Part shown: positions 54,406 through 63,503 of the stretch, piece by piece
Layout of the letters: each line of letters begins with the position of its first letter
How positions within the stretch are numbered: the first letter of the stretch is position 1
Assembly: GCA_903970445.1 (NCBI GenBank)
Contig: CAJCIP010000005.1
Location: 50,143 to 114,142, forward strand
Length of the DNA stretch: 64,000 nucleotides
Reading direction: 5' to 3'
From: Verrucomicrobia bacterium Tous-C9LFEB
GTDB taxonomy: Bacteria > Acidobacteriota > Terriglobia > Terriglobales > Acidobacteriaceae
The notes under the pieces: generated by a model
The model's database searches: none
Seen by the model: only the letters and a program-made list of their open reading frames with translations
What the model was told of the DNA's origin: nothing
Program-made: the position numbers and the translations under genes

Positions 54406-55068
54406 ATGGCAGATGAGTTGAACAACGAGGACAACCTCGAAGCGGTAGAAACCTTAACCGGAGCGCTTGACGCTGCCGATCCCGAAACCGCAGAAGAAGC
54501 AGGCGTCGAAGAGGTTTTGCCCGCCCACAACGAAAACTTCAAGTGGTACATCATTCATGCGTACTCAGGTTTTGAGCGGAAGGTGAAAGAATCGCTCGAA
54601 AGCCGCGTGCGCGCCTATCACCTCGAAGATCGCGTTGGACGTATCGAGATTCCGACCGAGCCGACAACGGAGCTGCGCAACGGCAAGAAGTACACGATTG
54701 ATCGCGTGTTCCTGCCGGGCTATGTGTTCGTGGAAATGGCGCTCGACAATGAAATGTGGCACGTGGTGAAGAACACGCCACGCGTCACAGGTTTCCTGCA
54801 GACAGGTGACCAGCCAAATGCGCTTTCCGAACAGGAAGTCAGCGCGATGCTGAATCGCGCCGACGTGACGAAGGAAAAGCCAAAGCTCAAGCTCAAATTC
54901 GCCAAGGGCGAGCAGGTTCGCATCACCGAAGGCCCGTTTGCAAACTTCAACGGCGCCGTCGACGACGTCAACGAGGACAAGCAGACTCTCAAGGTGATGG
55001 TGTCGATCTTCGGTCGCCCTACACCAACGGAAGTCTCGTTCGCCAGCGTCGAGAAATTCGAAGAGTAA
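54406..55068 (+). CDS. nusG: Transcription termination/antitermination protein NusG
   Basis: 220 residues. An acidic N-terminal extension precedes the NGN domain (FKWYIIHAYSGFERKVKESL, RVFLPGYVFVEMALD, VVKNTPRVTGFLQTG), and the KOW domain is at the C-terminus (KGEQVRITEGPFANFNGAVD, STLKVMVSIFGRPT-type). Couples transcription with Rho and the ribosome. Co-transcribed with secE and rplK. Confidence 0.95.
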   Translation: MADELNNEDNLEAVETLTGALDAADPETAEEAGVEEVLPAHNENFKWYIIHAYSGFERKVKESLESRVRAYHLEDRVGRIEIPTEPTTELRNGKKYTIDRVFLPGYVFVEMALDNEMWHVVKNTPRVTGFLQTGDQPNALSEQEVSAMLNRADVTKEKPKLKLKFAKGEQVRITEGPFANFNGAVDDVNEDKQTLKVMVSIFGRPTPTEVSFASVEKFEE

Positions 55069-55192
55069 CGAAGTTTAGTTTCACAGGAGTCCAAGCCCGG
55101 CCGCTTCACCGGACCTTTTAGCTCCTGAACGCAGTACAAATTCAGCGCGCCATATGGCTCGCAGCAAAGAAGGAACCACCATGGCACCAAAG

Positions 55193-55618
55193 AAAATCAA
55201 CGGATACGTGAAGCTCCAGATTCCCGCCGGCAAGGCGACTCCTGCACCCCCGATCGGCCCCGCTCTCGGTCAGGCGCAGGTCAACATCATGGAGTTCTGC
55301 AAGCAGTTTAACGAGCGCACAAGCAAGGACCCAGGCTTGGCCGGCATGACCGTTCCGGTCGTCATCACCGTTTTCGCGGATCGCACCTTCAGCTTCATCA
55401 CGAAGGTTCCGCCGGCTCCGGCATTGCTGAAGAAGGCTGCCAAGATCGACAAGGGATCAGGCACGCCGAACAAGGACAAGAAGGGCAAGGTCACTGAGGC
55501 GCAGATCACTGAGATCGCCAAGATGAAGATGCCTGACATGAACGCAGCGACGGTCGAGGCTGCTGCGAAAACCATCCGCGGTACCGCTCGTTCGATGGGT
55601 ATCGAAGTCATCGGCTAA
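55193..55618 (+). CDS. rplK: 50S ribosomal protein L11
   Basis: 141 residues from ATG 55193, with AAGGA upstream; an in-frame upstream start at 55154 would add 13 residues. Sequence has [40 protein letters not shown] and the C-terminal [20 protein letters not shown], as in L11. Normally followed by rplA, but here a strong terminator and an opposite-strand peptidase gene follow. Confidence 0.96.
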   Translation, partial: KINGYVKLQIPAGKATPAPPIGPALGQAQVNIMEFCKQFNERTSKDPGLAGMTVPVVITVFADRTFSFITKVPPAPALLKKAAKIDKGSGTPNKDKKGKVTEAQITEIAKMKMPDMNAATVEAAAKTIRGTARSMGIEVIG

Positions 55619-55633
55619 GTCTGCTTACAACGA

Positions 55634-55663
55634 GGGCGCAGATCAATGATCTGCGCCCTTTTT
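55634..55663 (+). terminator. Rho-independent terminator after rplK
   Basis: An 11-bp perfect stem GGGCGCAGATC/GATCTGCGCCC (55634-55644, 55648-55658) with loop AAT and TTTTT following. It ends the secE-nusG-rplK transcript. Confidence 0.93.
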
Positions 55664-55680
55664 CGTTTCTGAGCTGATCT

Positions 55681-56697
55681 TCAGGAAACAGGAGCGATGC
55701 CACCTAATTGCGCCATCGTCGTCCGGAGGTAGCGGTGCGGGTTCACAGCCGTTCCGCGCACCTGGACCTCGTAATGCAAATGATGTCCCTGGGTGTGGCC
55801 GCTGTGTCCAACGAAACCAATCACCTGGCCCTTCACGACGTTCTCGCCATCGACGACGTTGTAACCCTGCAGATGCCCATACACCGTGACAATGCCGTTG
55901 CCATGGTCGATCTGGATCTCGCGCCCGTAGCCTGTACCCATCGCGGCTTTGATCACGCGACCGTCGGCTGGAGCATGCACTGGTGTGCCGTCGGGCGCAC
56001 CGATATCGACACCCTTGTGGAACTCTCCATTGCCTAATCCGAGGATTGGATCAACGCGTTCGCCGAAGCCACTGTTGATCGGCCCGAGAATCGGCCACAT
56101 GTCCGGCATGCCTGCGCCGACCACACCCAAATCCATACTGGCGAAATCACCCATTGCGCCGCGAACGCCCAGGTTTGTGTCAAGGCTTCCGCCCATCGGA
56201 AGGCCTGAGTTTGCGGTGTTCTTCAGAGCCAGGAAGGTGTCCAGCGACTTATAGTAGCTGTCGTCCGTGAAGTTGGCAGCGTCATCCTTAAGGGAGGCCC
56301 GCGCTACATCTGCCGCAGCGTTCTTCGAAGACGAGCCTTTGAGATGGAATGCGTGGCCGTGCGGCAGAGTCAGCTTCCCGGCTGTGAGCCCATACAGAGC
56401 CGAGACTTCTCCGGCAAGCGATCCAAGGCTTGCGGCCTGCACATCTTTCTCGTGAGCAGTTTTCTCCAGGTGGGCGTAGTCATTACGAGTCAGCGCGAGA
56501 TCGTTACGCAGCTTGTTGATGCTCTCCGCCTTGACCAGCATGCGTGTGTAGGAGCCGGCCATGCCGGCGATCGTGAACATGCCCGTAATCGCTGCAGCAA
56601 GAAAGACATACACGTAGCGCATGGGGATCGACACACGATCGACCGTGCCGTCTTCCCCCCGCGTGACATATACGATGTAGCGTTTTCTTGCGCTCAT
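55681..56697 (-). CDS. M23-family zinc metallopeptidase (LytM type), membrane-anchored
   Basis: 338 residues from ATG 56697; a frame extension to 56796 is less likely. One N-terminal membrane segment (YVYVFLAAAITGMFTIAGM) is followed by a coiled-coil region (KAESINKLRNDLALTRNDYA) and the peptidase domain. The zinc motif HKGVDIG and the HHLHYEVQV (HxH) motif are both present, so the protein may cut peptidoglycan cross-links. Convergent with rplK; the two are separated by the rplK terminator. Confidence 0.92.
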   Translation of the reverse strand: MSARKRYIVYVTRGEDGTVDRVSIPMRYVYVFLAAAITGMFTIAGMAGSYTRMLVKAESINKLRNDLALTRNDYAHLEKTAHEKDVQAASLGSLAGEVSALYGLTAGKLTLPHGHAFHLKGSSSKNAAADVARASLKDDAANFTDDSYYKSLDTFLALKNTANSGLPMGGSLDTNLGVRGAMGDFASMDLGVVGAGMPDMWPILGPINSGFGERVDPILGLGNGEFHKGVDIGAPDGTPVHAPADGRVIKAAMGTGYGREIQIDHGNGIVTVYGHLQGYNVVDGENVVKGQVIGFVGHSGHTQGHHLHYEVQVRGTAVNPHRYLRTTMAQLGGIAPVS

Positions 56698-56941
56698 GCT
56701 GACTTCGGAGATCCTTCCGCCCTGCCACCGTCTCTTGCCAGAATGGAAAGGCGGACGGTAGCCAAGGTTACATAAGCTGGAAGGTGGCCAAATCACTCCG
56801 GCGCGGCCTCCTCAGGACGTTCCGACCGCTGCTCAGGTGAACGTACTGTTACTTCCTATCTTAACGAAGGGGACGTCTGGTCGCAACTCGTCCGCTCAAA
56901 ACAGGATCGGCCGTCGGCAATTGGGGCGGTATTCTGAACCC

Positions 56942-57964
56942 GTGTCACACGCTCTAAAAAGCTCGAAAGCGAATCCGGCGGGAGAACTTGCGCTGCTTAG
57001 GCGGATCTGTCAGCGGGCCGCGAGGGGCAAAAAAAACCTCGCGCTTAAGCTGGGCATCGGGGACGATTGCGCGATTCTCGCGCCGCCTACCGGTGAAGAA
57101 ATTCTCGTGACCACTGACTTTTCTCTGGAAGGCCGCCACTTCCGCCGCGACTGGCATTCGCCAGAATCGGTGGGCCATCGAACCCTTGCGCGAGGTCTGA
57201 GCGATCTGGCCAGTATGGGGGCGAAGCCGATGGCGGCGTTCCTCTCGCTTGCGCTGCCGCTCTCTGCTGTGAAGGATTCGCACTGGCTCGACGGCTTTCT
57301 GGACGGCCTGCTCGGCCTGGCGGAGGCCTGCCGCGTGCCGCTCGCGGGTGGAGACACCTCAGAGTCTCCTAGTGAGCACATTCTGGCCGACATTGTGCTG
57401 CTTGGGTCCGCCCCCGCGGGTACAGCTTTGCGCCGTTCTGGCGGGCGCGCTGGTGATCTGCTGTATTGCACAGGCACGCTGGGAGGCGCGGCTGTGGAGC
57501 TAGCCTCCCTGCCGCTGAGCAAGCTGAGAACGTGGAGCAAGGGCGAGACTCAGCCACATCTCTTCCCCGTGCCACGACTCGGTGTCGGACAGAAGCTTGG
57601 CCAAAGTGGCAAAGTCACGGCCTGCATCGACATCAGTGATGGCCTTTCCACCGATCTCGCCCACCTCTGCAACGCCTCCGGCGTCTTTGCGGAAGTAGAG
57701 GCTGCCGCCTTGCCTTTGCATCCGCTTGCCGCCAAGCTGCCACGGCCGGCCGCACTGGCAGCGGCGCTCCATGGTGGCGAAGACTATGAACTTCTTTTCA
57801 CGGCAGCGGCAGCGTTCAGAATGCCGCGGTCTCTCGCGGGTGTCCCGATCACCAGAATCGGTCGCCTTCTGCCACGGCGGAAAGGAAAATCGGAGGTCAC
57901 GTTGATGAGCGATGACGGCGCACGAAGGCCGCTCGAGCCTGCGGGATGGGAACACCTGCGGTGA
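56942..57964 (+). CDS. thiL: Thiamine-monophosphate kinase
   Basis: About 340 residues from GTG 56942, the start nearest the family-typical GELALLRRI; the frame is open upstream to 56837 without better evidence. Motifs: LGIGDDCAILAPP with the metal-binding Asp pair, TTDFSLEGRHFRRDW, and LSDLASMGAKPMAAFLSLAL and GGDTSESPSEHILADIVLLG. It phosphorylates TMP to thiamine pyrophosphate. The end overlaps the next gene; no TPP riboswitch is recognised upstream. Confidence 0.93.
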   Translation: MSHALKSSKANPAGELALLRRICQRAARGKKNLALKLGIGDDCAILAPPTGEEILVTTDFSLEGRHFRRDWHSPESVGHRTLARGLSDLASMGAKPMAAFLSLALPLSAVKDSHWLDGFLDGLLGLAEACRVPLAGGDTSESPSEHILADIVLLGSAPAGTALRRSGGRAGDLLYCTGTLGGAAVELASLPLSKLRTWSKGETQPHLFPVPRLGVGQKLGQSGKVTACIDISDGLSTDLAHLCNASGVFAEVEAAALPLHPLAAKLPRPAALAAALHGGEDYELLFTAAAAFRMPRSLAGVPITRIGRLLPRRKGKSEVTLMSDDGARRPLEPAGWEHLR

Positions 57965-58545
57965 GCGCCGACCGGCTGGAAGCCTTCCCGCACACGTGGT
58001 CCGCGAAAGTACTGCCTGCTCTTCCGCTCATCGCGCCCGCCCGTCAGTTCACCTACCCGCGGCACGTGCCGGGCGAAGAAGACGCGATGCAGCGCGGTGC
58101 CCTGCTTGTTGAGGTAAAGCCTGCAACCGGCGGCGTCTTCCTGGCCACGGCCGCGCTGGGCTTCCGCGATCCCACCCTGCCGTCAGGCCTTCTGTCCTGC
58201 CCGAATCCTGATGATTTGCTGATCCTGGCCGGTGGCTATGCCTATCTGATCGATACCTTGCAACCTGAGAAATGCCTCCATCTGCCGCTGCGGCCGGTCG
58301 CTGCTGTAATGCTGATACCTGAACAGCACCTGATTGTGGTCGCCGGCTTTCACCATGTCATCGCGCTGGATGCCGGTGGCCTGCGATGGCAAAGTAAGCG
58401 CCTGAGCACGGAAGGCATACAGCTTGAGCGGGTCGAGGGTCAGATTCTTCTTGGCAGTGGTTGGGACATGCGGACCGATCTCGAGGTGCCCTTTACCCTC
58501 GATCTGCGCACGGGCGAGCACAGCGGCGGTGTTCTCACTCCGTAG
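57961..58545 (+). CDS. Hypothetical protein coupled to thiL
   Basis: 194 residues from GTG 57961 (GTGA overlap with the thiL stop) or five more from ATG 57946. No signal or membrane helix; the sequence contains LLILAGGYAYLIDTLQPEKC and LIVVAGFHHVIALDAGGLRW, which resemble beta-propeller-like strands. No family recognised. The end overlaps the convergent rsmD gene by 11 bp. Its close link to thiL may only be positional. Confidence 0.75.
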   Translation: MSADRLEAFPHTWSAKVLPALPLIAPARQFTYPRHVPGEEDAMQRGALLVEVKPATGGVFLATAALGFRDPTLPSGLLSCPNPDDLLILAGGYAYLIDTLQPEKCLHLPLRPVAAVMLIPEQHLIVVAGFHHVIALDAGGLRWQSKRLSTEGIQLERVEGQILLGSGWDMRTDLEVPFTLDLRTGEHSGGVLTP

Positions 58546-59110
58546 CGGGGCTGGACCTGCTGAAGAAGCTAAGCGCGGCATCGCCTTGCTGCAAAATACG
58601 TATTCGGCTCAGCGCGCCGTACTGCTCCGAAAGCGGCTGCTTGCGTTGGTGCTCCGCGATCACTACTGCGCCTTCCGCGAGCAGCAACGCATGCTCGCGG
58701 CCGAGCGTCTCCAGCGTGTTTTGATAAGCTGCAGCTTCGCAGTATGGCGGGTCGAGGAAGACAATATCAGCCGCAGACGTGTTCTTTGCGATGGACTGCA
58801 GCAACTTCGCGACGCTGCGATCTTCCAGCGCATAACCGCCAGCGATCTGTAAGTTTGCAAGGTTCTTGCGGATGGCCGCCACCGCAGGCTTTGCGCTTTC
58901 AGCAAACCAGCAAAAGCTTGCCCCACGGCTGAGCGCTTCAATACCCACCGCGCCGGAGCCCGCGTACAGGTCAGCAAAGCGCGCGCCTTCAATGCGAGGA
59001 GCGAGCACATTGAACAAGGTCTCGCGCAAACGGTCACTCGTCGGTCTCGTATCCGCACCGCGTGGCGCGACCAGCGGTCGAGAACGATATGTTCCGGCGA
59101 TAACTCGCAT
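58535..59110 (-). CDS. rsmD: 16S rRNA (guanine966-N2)-methyltransferase
   Basis: 191 residues from ATG 59110 (MRVIAGTYRSRPLVAPRG); ATG 59125 is an alternative. The SAM-binding motif is FADLYAGSGAVGIEALSRGA and the catalytic motif is IVFLDPPYCEAAAYQNTLE (DPPY). RPTSDRLRETLFNVL is typical of RsmD. Modifies the small-subunit rRNA during assembly. Confidence 0.95.
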   Translation of the reverse strand: MRVIAGTYRSRPLVAPRGADTRPTSDRLRETLFNVLAPRIEGARFADLYAGSGAVGIEALSRGASFCWFAESAKPAVAAIRKNLANLQIAGGYALEDRSVAKLLQSIAKNTSAADIVFLDPPYCEAAAYQNTLETLGREHALLLAEGAVVIAEHQRKQPLSEQYGALSRIRILQQGDAALSFFSRSSPATE

Positions 59111-59157
59111 CGCCTCAGGATACAAGTGCAGGCTCGCGCTGCTTGCGGCAGCCTACA

Positions 59158-60276
59158 ATGCAGAAAGCAATGTTTGGCTCGTCCTTTCCAATTGGCAGAA
59201 TTTTCGGCGTTGATCTTCGAGTTCACGCGACATTGCCGCCGCTGCTTGCGCTTGCTCTGCTGTATTCAGCCGCCATGAACGAGCGTTTTTCGCGCGGGTT
59301 CGGACTTTGCGCGGCGCTGTTGTTCGGCATCATCGTTCGCGAATCCGCACGCGCCCTTGCTGCTGCGTGGAGCGGTCTGCACCTGCGCGCGGTCCTCATC
59401 TTTCCCGTCGGTGGAGTAATGGCGTTTGCTTCCGCGCACGACATCAAGCCCGGATCGACACGCCTCATCACGATCGTTACTCCCATCGCGAACCTTGCCA
59501 CCGGGCTCATCCTCGTCGGCCTCGCCTACGGAGTCGATCCGAACGTGCAGATGTTTGCAGCGCCCTGGATTTCCGCAGGTCACATCCTCCGCAGTTTCGT
59601 TTGGACTCAATTTCTGCTTGGCGCTGTAAGTCTCTTGCCGATTGCGTCTTTGAGCACAAAGTCGCTCGTTCTTCCCCGAAGAAAAGCGAATGCGGAAAGT
59701 AAGCCTTCAAGGCTTCCGCATGTCAGCGTCGGTCTTGTGGTCGCCATCGCAGCGATTCTTGCCGGAGTGTTTCTACAGCACCTTTGGCTGGTGCTTCTTG
59801 GCGGCCTCGCGTTGCTAATGAACCGGCTTACCAATACGCAGACCTTTGACGCTTCCGGAGCCGGCACCCTCCTGGTGCGCGAAGCCATGCAGACCGACTT
59901 CACGTTGTTGTCGAGTTCCGAGACATTGCAGTCAGCTTTGGACAAGACGCTTGGCAGCCCACAGGAAACGTTCCCGATCATCCGGGGAGACCGCCTTGTC
60001 GGCTCCATCGCCCGCGACAACTTGGCCGTGCATTTGCGCACGGAAGGTGACACTTACGTGCAAGGCATGATGACGCGCTCCATGACCACCGCAAGCGCCA
60101 GCGAGCCTCTTGCAACTGCCTTGCGGCGCAGCGCGGCGGCGGGTCTCGGTGAGCTCATTGCTGTCGTGGATGGTCAAGCGGTGCTCGGCATCCTGACGCC
60201 GCAAGGTGTGCGCCGCGCGATGCAGCGAAACTCCTTCATGAAGCTGACCGCGCCGAAAGAGTCAGACGACGAATGA
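59158..60276 (+). CDS. M50-like (site-2-protease fold) membrane protein with CBS domains, probably catalytically dead
   Basis: About 372 residues; starts at 59158 or 59170 are both plausible. The N-terminal membrane region resembles the M50 family: RIFGVDLRVHATLPPLLALA near the start, and the segment GIIVRESARALAAAWSGLHL followed by IFPVGGVMAF, in which the family normally has HExxH. Here both His positions of that motif are Arg (RESAR, 59338-59352). The second metal motif, expected as N-x-x-P-x-x-P-L-D-G-G, reads LLPIASLSTKSLVL (about 59632-59673), without the Asp. The C-terminal 130 residues contain two CBS-type repeats. The end overlaps rsmI by 4 bp (ATGA). Confidence 0.85.
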   Translation: MQKAMFGSSFPIGRIFGVDLRVHATLPPLLALALLYSAAMNERFSRGFGLCAALLFGIIVRESARALAAAWSGLHLRAVLIFPVGGVMAFASAHDIKPGSTRLITIVTPIANLATGLILVGLAYGVDPNVQMFAAPWISAGHILRSFVWTQFLLGAVSLLPIASLSTKSLVLPRRKANAESKPSRLPHVSVGLVVAIAAILAGVFLQHLWLVLLGGLALLMNRLTNTQTFDASGAGTLLVREAMQTDFTLLSSSETLQSALDKTLGSPQETFPIIRGDRLVGSIARDNLAVHLRTEGDTYVQGMMTRSMTTASASEPLATALRRSAAAGLGELIAVVDGQAVLGILTPQGVRRAMQRNSFMKLTAPKESDDE

Positions 60277-61172
60277 ATGCAGCGGAGACGCCGGGAGCAG
60301 AGACAAAACCGCTTGCTCCAGGCTTGTACCTGGTGGCAACGCCCATCGGGAATCTGGAAGACATCACCCTGCGCGCGCTGCGGGTGCTGCGTTCGGTCGA
60401 CCGGATCGCCTGCGAGGACACTCGCCAAACAGCCAAGCTTCTGCATCACTTCGGCATCAGCACGCCGACCGTCAGCTATCACCAGCACAATGAGAATGCA
60501 CGCTCTAGCGAATTGATCGAAGCCCTTCGCAGTGGCGGACGCATCGCCGTTGTAAGCGACGCCGGCATGCCCGGCATCGCGGACCCCGGCGCGACAATCG
60601 CGTTTGATGCAATTGCGGCCGGTATTGCCGTGTATCCAATACCCGGCGCCAACGCGGCGCTTAGCGCACTCATAGCAAGCGGGCTTTCGGCAGCAAGCTT
60701 CGTCTTTCGCGGCTTCCTTCCTGCGAAGGAGGGCCAAAGGAAGTCTGCACTTGAGAAGCTACGGACCTCGATGCGCAGCGATATAGGAGCTTCCACGCAG
60801 GTCTTCTACGAAGCTCCCCATCGCATCGTCGACACGCTAGCTGATGTTGTTGCCGTCTTCGGCGGGTCGCATCGCGTCGCGCTCGCGCGGGAAGTGACCA
60901 AACTGCATGAAGAGTTTGTGCGCGGAACTGCGCAGGAAGTGCTGGACACGTTGCTCGCTCGGCCGATCGTTCGCGGGGAAATGGTTCTGCTTCTCGAAGG
61001 CAGCGTGTCGAACAAGACAGCAGAAGGCCAACTAACACTTGCTGCAGAGGTTCGTGCGCTGATGCTCAACGAAAACATGGAGGAAACCGATGCGCTGAAG
61101 CGAGTGGCCAAAGCACGTGGCATCGGCAAGAGCGAAGCGTATCGGGAATGGCAACGCCATAAAGTTCGGTGA
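60273..61172 (+). CDS. rsmI: 16S rRNA (cytidine1402-2'-O)-methyltransferase
   Basis: 299 residues. Family motifs: LVATPIGNLEDITLRALRVL, CEDTRQTAKLLHHFGIST, VSDAGMPGIADPGATI and PGANAALSALIASGLS. The start overlaps the preceding gene by 4 bp. The N-terminus has about 18 extra residues before the conserved start. Modifies the ribosomal P-site cytidine. Confidence 0.95.
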   Translation: MNAAETPGAETKPLAPGLYLVATPIGNLEDITLRALRVLRSVDRIACEDTRQTAKLLHHFGISTPTVSYHQHNENARSSELIEALRSGGRIAVVSDAGMPGIADPGATIAFDAIAAGIAVYPIPGANAALSALIASGLSAASFVFRGFLPAKEGQRKSALEKLRTSMRSDIGASTQVFYEAPHRIVDTLADVVAVFGGSHRVALAREVTKLHEEFVRGTAQEVLDTLLARPIVRGEMVLLLEGSVSNKTAEGQLTLAAEVRALMLNENMEETDALKRVAKARGIGKSEAYREWQRHKVR

Positions 61173-61175
61173 AGA

Positions 61176-61853
61176 CTATGAAATTACCGAAGAGTACGCC
61201 CAGGGAAGCACAGACCATGAGGTCCCATGCTTTTGCAACACGACCCAACTCCAATTTCCGCAGAGGCCGCCACAGTACATGCCGATCTCTGTCATCGCCA
61301 TTGTGTGCGCTCGGTTGAAGTAGACAGCGGTAAAGCTATGCATGCCCGCAGCGCCCTTGAACTCGTCAGGCGTTGCAGGCGCACGCATGATGTCGTTTGC
61401 AGGCGGCATGTAGTGCGCCACACCATCGACGTATCGTTTGCGGGCTGCCTCGTCAAGCATGTGCACGGGTAACTTTTCGTGAATCTGAGAGCCGTCAAGC
61501 CGGTAACGGTTGTGGCAGTTTGCGTCGAAGTCGGCCAAGACTTCTGCAAATTCCGTCTGCCGTTCTTCTGGTGCCCTTATGGCCTCCTGCGGGTTCCTCA
61601 TGCCACCCTTCGCACATCCAACTTCGAGCGGCAAAGCGCCCGTAACGTCTTCCAGAAGCCATTGCGTTCGCGGCACGTTGCCCCACTCGATGAGGTCACC
61701 CGGCAAGAGCTGCGAATAGATTGCATACGTATCGGCGGCGCGATCCAGGGGCAGAGATGCCGGTGCGGAATAAGTTTGAGACGGTGCCTGACCAAGGACC
61801 GGAAGAGAGATCAGCAATGCTGCCAGAGAAGGTCTGCGTAGACAAGCAAACAT
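61176..61853 (-). CDS. Exported protein of unknown function
   Basis: 225 residues from ATG 61853, with AGGGGA just upstream; a longer frame reaches 61886 but overlaps the previous gene. Signal peptide CLRRPSLAALLISLPVLGQ. The mature sequence has several Cys and LPGDLIEWGNVPRTQWLLED. No family is recognised. It is directly downstream of the 61861-62286 gene. Confidence 0.75.
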   Translation of the reverse strand: MFACLRRPSLAALLISLPVLGQAPSQTYSAPASLPLDRAADTYAIYSQLLPGDLIEWGNVPRTQWLLEDVTGALPLEVGCAKGGMRNPQEAIRAPEERQTEFAEVLADFDANCHNRYRLDGSQIHEKLPVHMLDEAARKRYVDGVAHYMPPANDIMRAPATPDEFKGAAGMHSFTAVYFNRAHTMAMTEIGMYCGGLCGNWSWVVLQKHGTSWSVLPWAYSSVIS

Positions 61854-61860
61854 AGGTCCC

Positions 61861-62286
61861 CTACTCGCGTCCTTGCACTCGGTCATAGAGATAACGATCG
61901 CTCGTGGTTCCCATCGCCTCGTTGTACAGCACGAGCGCGCCGGACGCTTCCTTCAGCTCTTCATCGAACTTGTGAATCGCACGAAGCTGGTCTGCCGTCG
62001 CAGGAATTTCCAGCTTGGTCGTTTTCAAGAACTTCTGGTAGCCACGATCTACCAGGCGGGCAATTTCGCCACCCAACAGCCATCCGGACTTCGCCAGCAG
62101 GATCACCGGAGCGCCGTCCTTTTCTTTTGCGTCGGCGATTTCCGCGGCGCAGCCGTATTTGCTGACCCGATAGGCTCCGGCGCCACGATTTGCACCCTCG
62201 CTCGCGGGCGAGACATCAAACTTCTCGTTGCCCAGTTCGGACAACACTTCGTTGAACGTCAGCTTCTTGATTTTTTGTTTGGCCAT
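61861..62286 (-). CDS. Conserved hypothetical cytoplasmic protein
   Basis: 141 residues, Lys- and Glu-rich (MAKQKIKKLTFNEVLSELGN). No signal or membrane segment. It contains KYGCAAEIADAKEKDGAPVI and TKLEIPATADQLRAIHKFDE. No function recognised. It is upstream of an exported protein gene by 7 bp, probably one operon, and divergent from cysM. Confidence 0.75.
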   Translation of the reverse strand: MAKQKIKKLTFNEVLSELGNEKFDVSPASEGANRGAGAYRVSKYGCAAEIADAKEKDGAPVILLAKSGWLLGGEIARLVDRGYQKFLKTTKLEIPATADQLRAIHKFDEELKEASGALVLYNEAMGTTSDRYLYDRVQGRE

Positions 62287-62372
62287 CGGGTTTCTTCGTT
62301 TCGGCTCGCACGGGTTGCGGCGATAAACTCAAATCAACTGTCGCACACGAGGCGACCCACGGCAACGGCGCT

Positions 62373-63380
62373 ATGACATCCTCGCTTCAAAACTCGGAAA
62401 AAGCCATCGGCACCTCCTTGCTCGACCGCGTTGGCAACACGCCGCTGGTGCGTCTTGAACGGTTGACGGAACACCTTTCCGGAGTGCAGATTCTTGGCAA
62501 AGCCGAGTGGGCAAACCCCGGCGGCAGCGTAAAGGACCGAGCGGCTTCCGCGATCGTCGCCGACGCGCAGCGAAGGGGCCAGCTGCCACCCGGAAAGATC
62601 CTGCTCGATGCAACGAGCGGCAACACAGGTATCGCCTACGCGATGCTCGGTGCGGCGCTGGGTTTCCCTGTCACGCTGTGTATGCCATCAAACGTAAGCC
62701 CGGAGCGCAAGCACATTCTGAATGCCTACGGCGCGAACATCGTGTGGACCAGCCCCGCGGATGGCTCCGACGGCGCCATCCGCATGGCGCGTAAACTGGC
62801 AGCCGAGCAGCCGGACCGCTACTTCTACGCCAACCAGTACGGCAACGACAACAACTGGAAAGCACACTATTATGGCACCGCGAACGAGATTTGGAAGCAG
62901 ACCGGCGGACGCATTACGCATTTCGTTGCGGGGCTCGGCACCAGCGGCACGTTCATGGGAACGACGCGGCGCCTACGCGAGCTGAATCCGAAGATTCAAT
63001 GCATTTCCATGCAGCCGGATTCGCCGTTCAACGGTCTCGAAGGCTTGAAGCACATGGCCACGGCCATCGTGCCGCCGATCTACGATGAGCACCTCGCGGA
63101 CCGCAACATCGACATGCCGACCGAGCGGGCATACACGATGTGCAAGCGGCTTGGCCGCACGCAGGGGCTGCTCGTAGGCATCTCCGCCGCTGCCGCGGTC
63201 GCGGCATCGCTAGACATCGCGGAAGAGGAAGCAAAGGCGGGCCGCGAAGCTGTCATCGTCACCATCCTCTGCGACTCCGCCGACAAGTACCTTAGCGAAC
63301 GCTTCTGGAGCGAGCCCACGGAAGAGGAAGCTGCGAAGGACGCCGTCGATAGCGAACAGTTTGCAGGTCAGCGCGCATAG
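62373..63380 (+). CDS. cysM: Cysteine synthase (CysM/CysK family)
   Basis: 335 residues, PLP-dependent. The PLP-Lys is in NPGGSVKDRAASAIV, the phosphate/substrate loop is DATSGNTGIAYAMLGAALGF, and HFVAGLGTSGTFMGTTRRLR is the PLP phosphate-binding glycine loop. It makes cysteine from an activated serine and a sulfur donor. The adjacent JAMM-domain gene is a hint that it may use a thiocarboxylated carrier protein, as Mycobacterium CysM does. Start ATG 62373; divergent from a hypothetical gene. Confidence 0.93.
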   Translation: MTSSLQNSEKAIGTSLLDRVGNTPLVRLERLTEHLSGVQILGKAEWANPGGSVKDRAASAIVADAQRRGQLPPGKILLDATSGNTGIAYAMLGAALGFPVTLCMPSNVSPERKHILNAYGANIVWTSPADGSDGAIRMARKLAAEQPDRYFYANQYGNDNNWKAHYYGTANEIWKQTGGRITHFVAGLGTSGTFMGTTRRLRELNPKIQCISMQPDSPFNGLEGLKHMATAIVPPIYDEHLADRNIDMPTERAYTMCKRLGRTQGLLVGISAAAAVAASLDIAEEEAKAGREAVIVTILCDSADKYLSERFWSEPTEEEAAKDAVDSEQFAGQRA

Positions 63381-63503
63381 CAACCTCAGAAGCGAACGGA
63401 AAAGAGTTACGAAGGGCGCGGAGTTTCGTTACGGCAGCCGCTGCGAACCTTGGCGCTCTTCGCGACCTCCGCGTTCGCCTTTCAAGCTTCTTTAGGAGAA
63501 CGA

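Noticed and set aside
56837..56941. Thiamine riboswitch or N-terminal extension upstream of thiL
   Set aside because: No TPP-riboswitch core was recognisable, and the extra N-terminal frame matches no ThiL segment.
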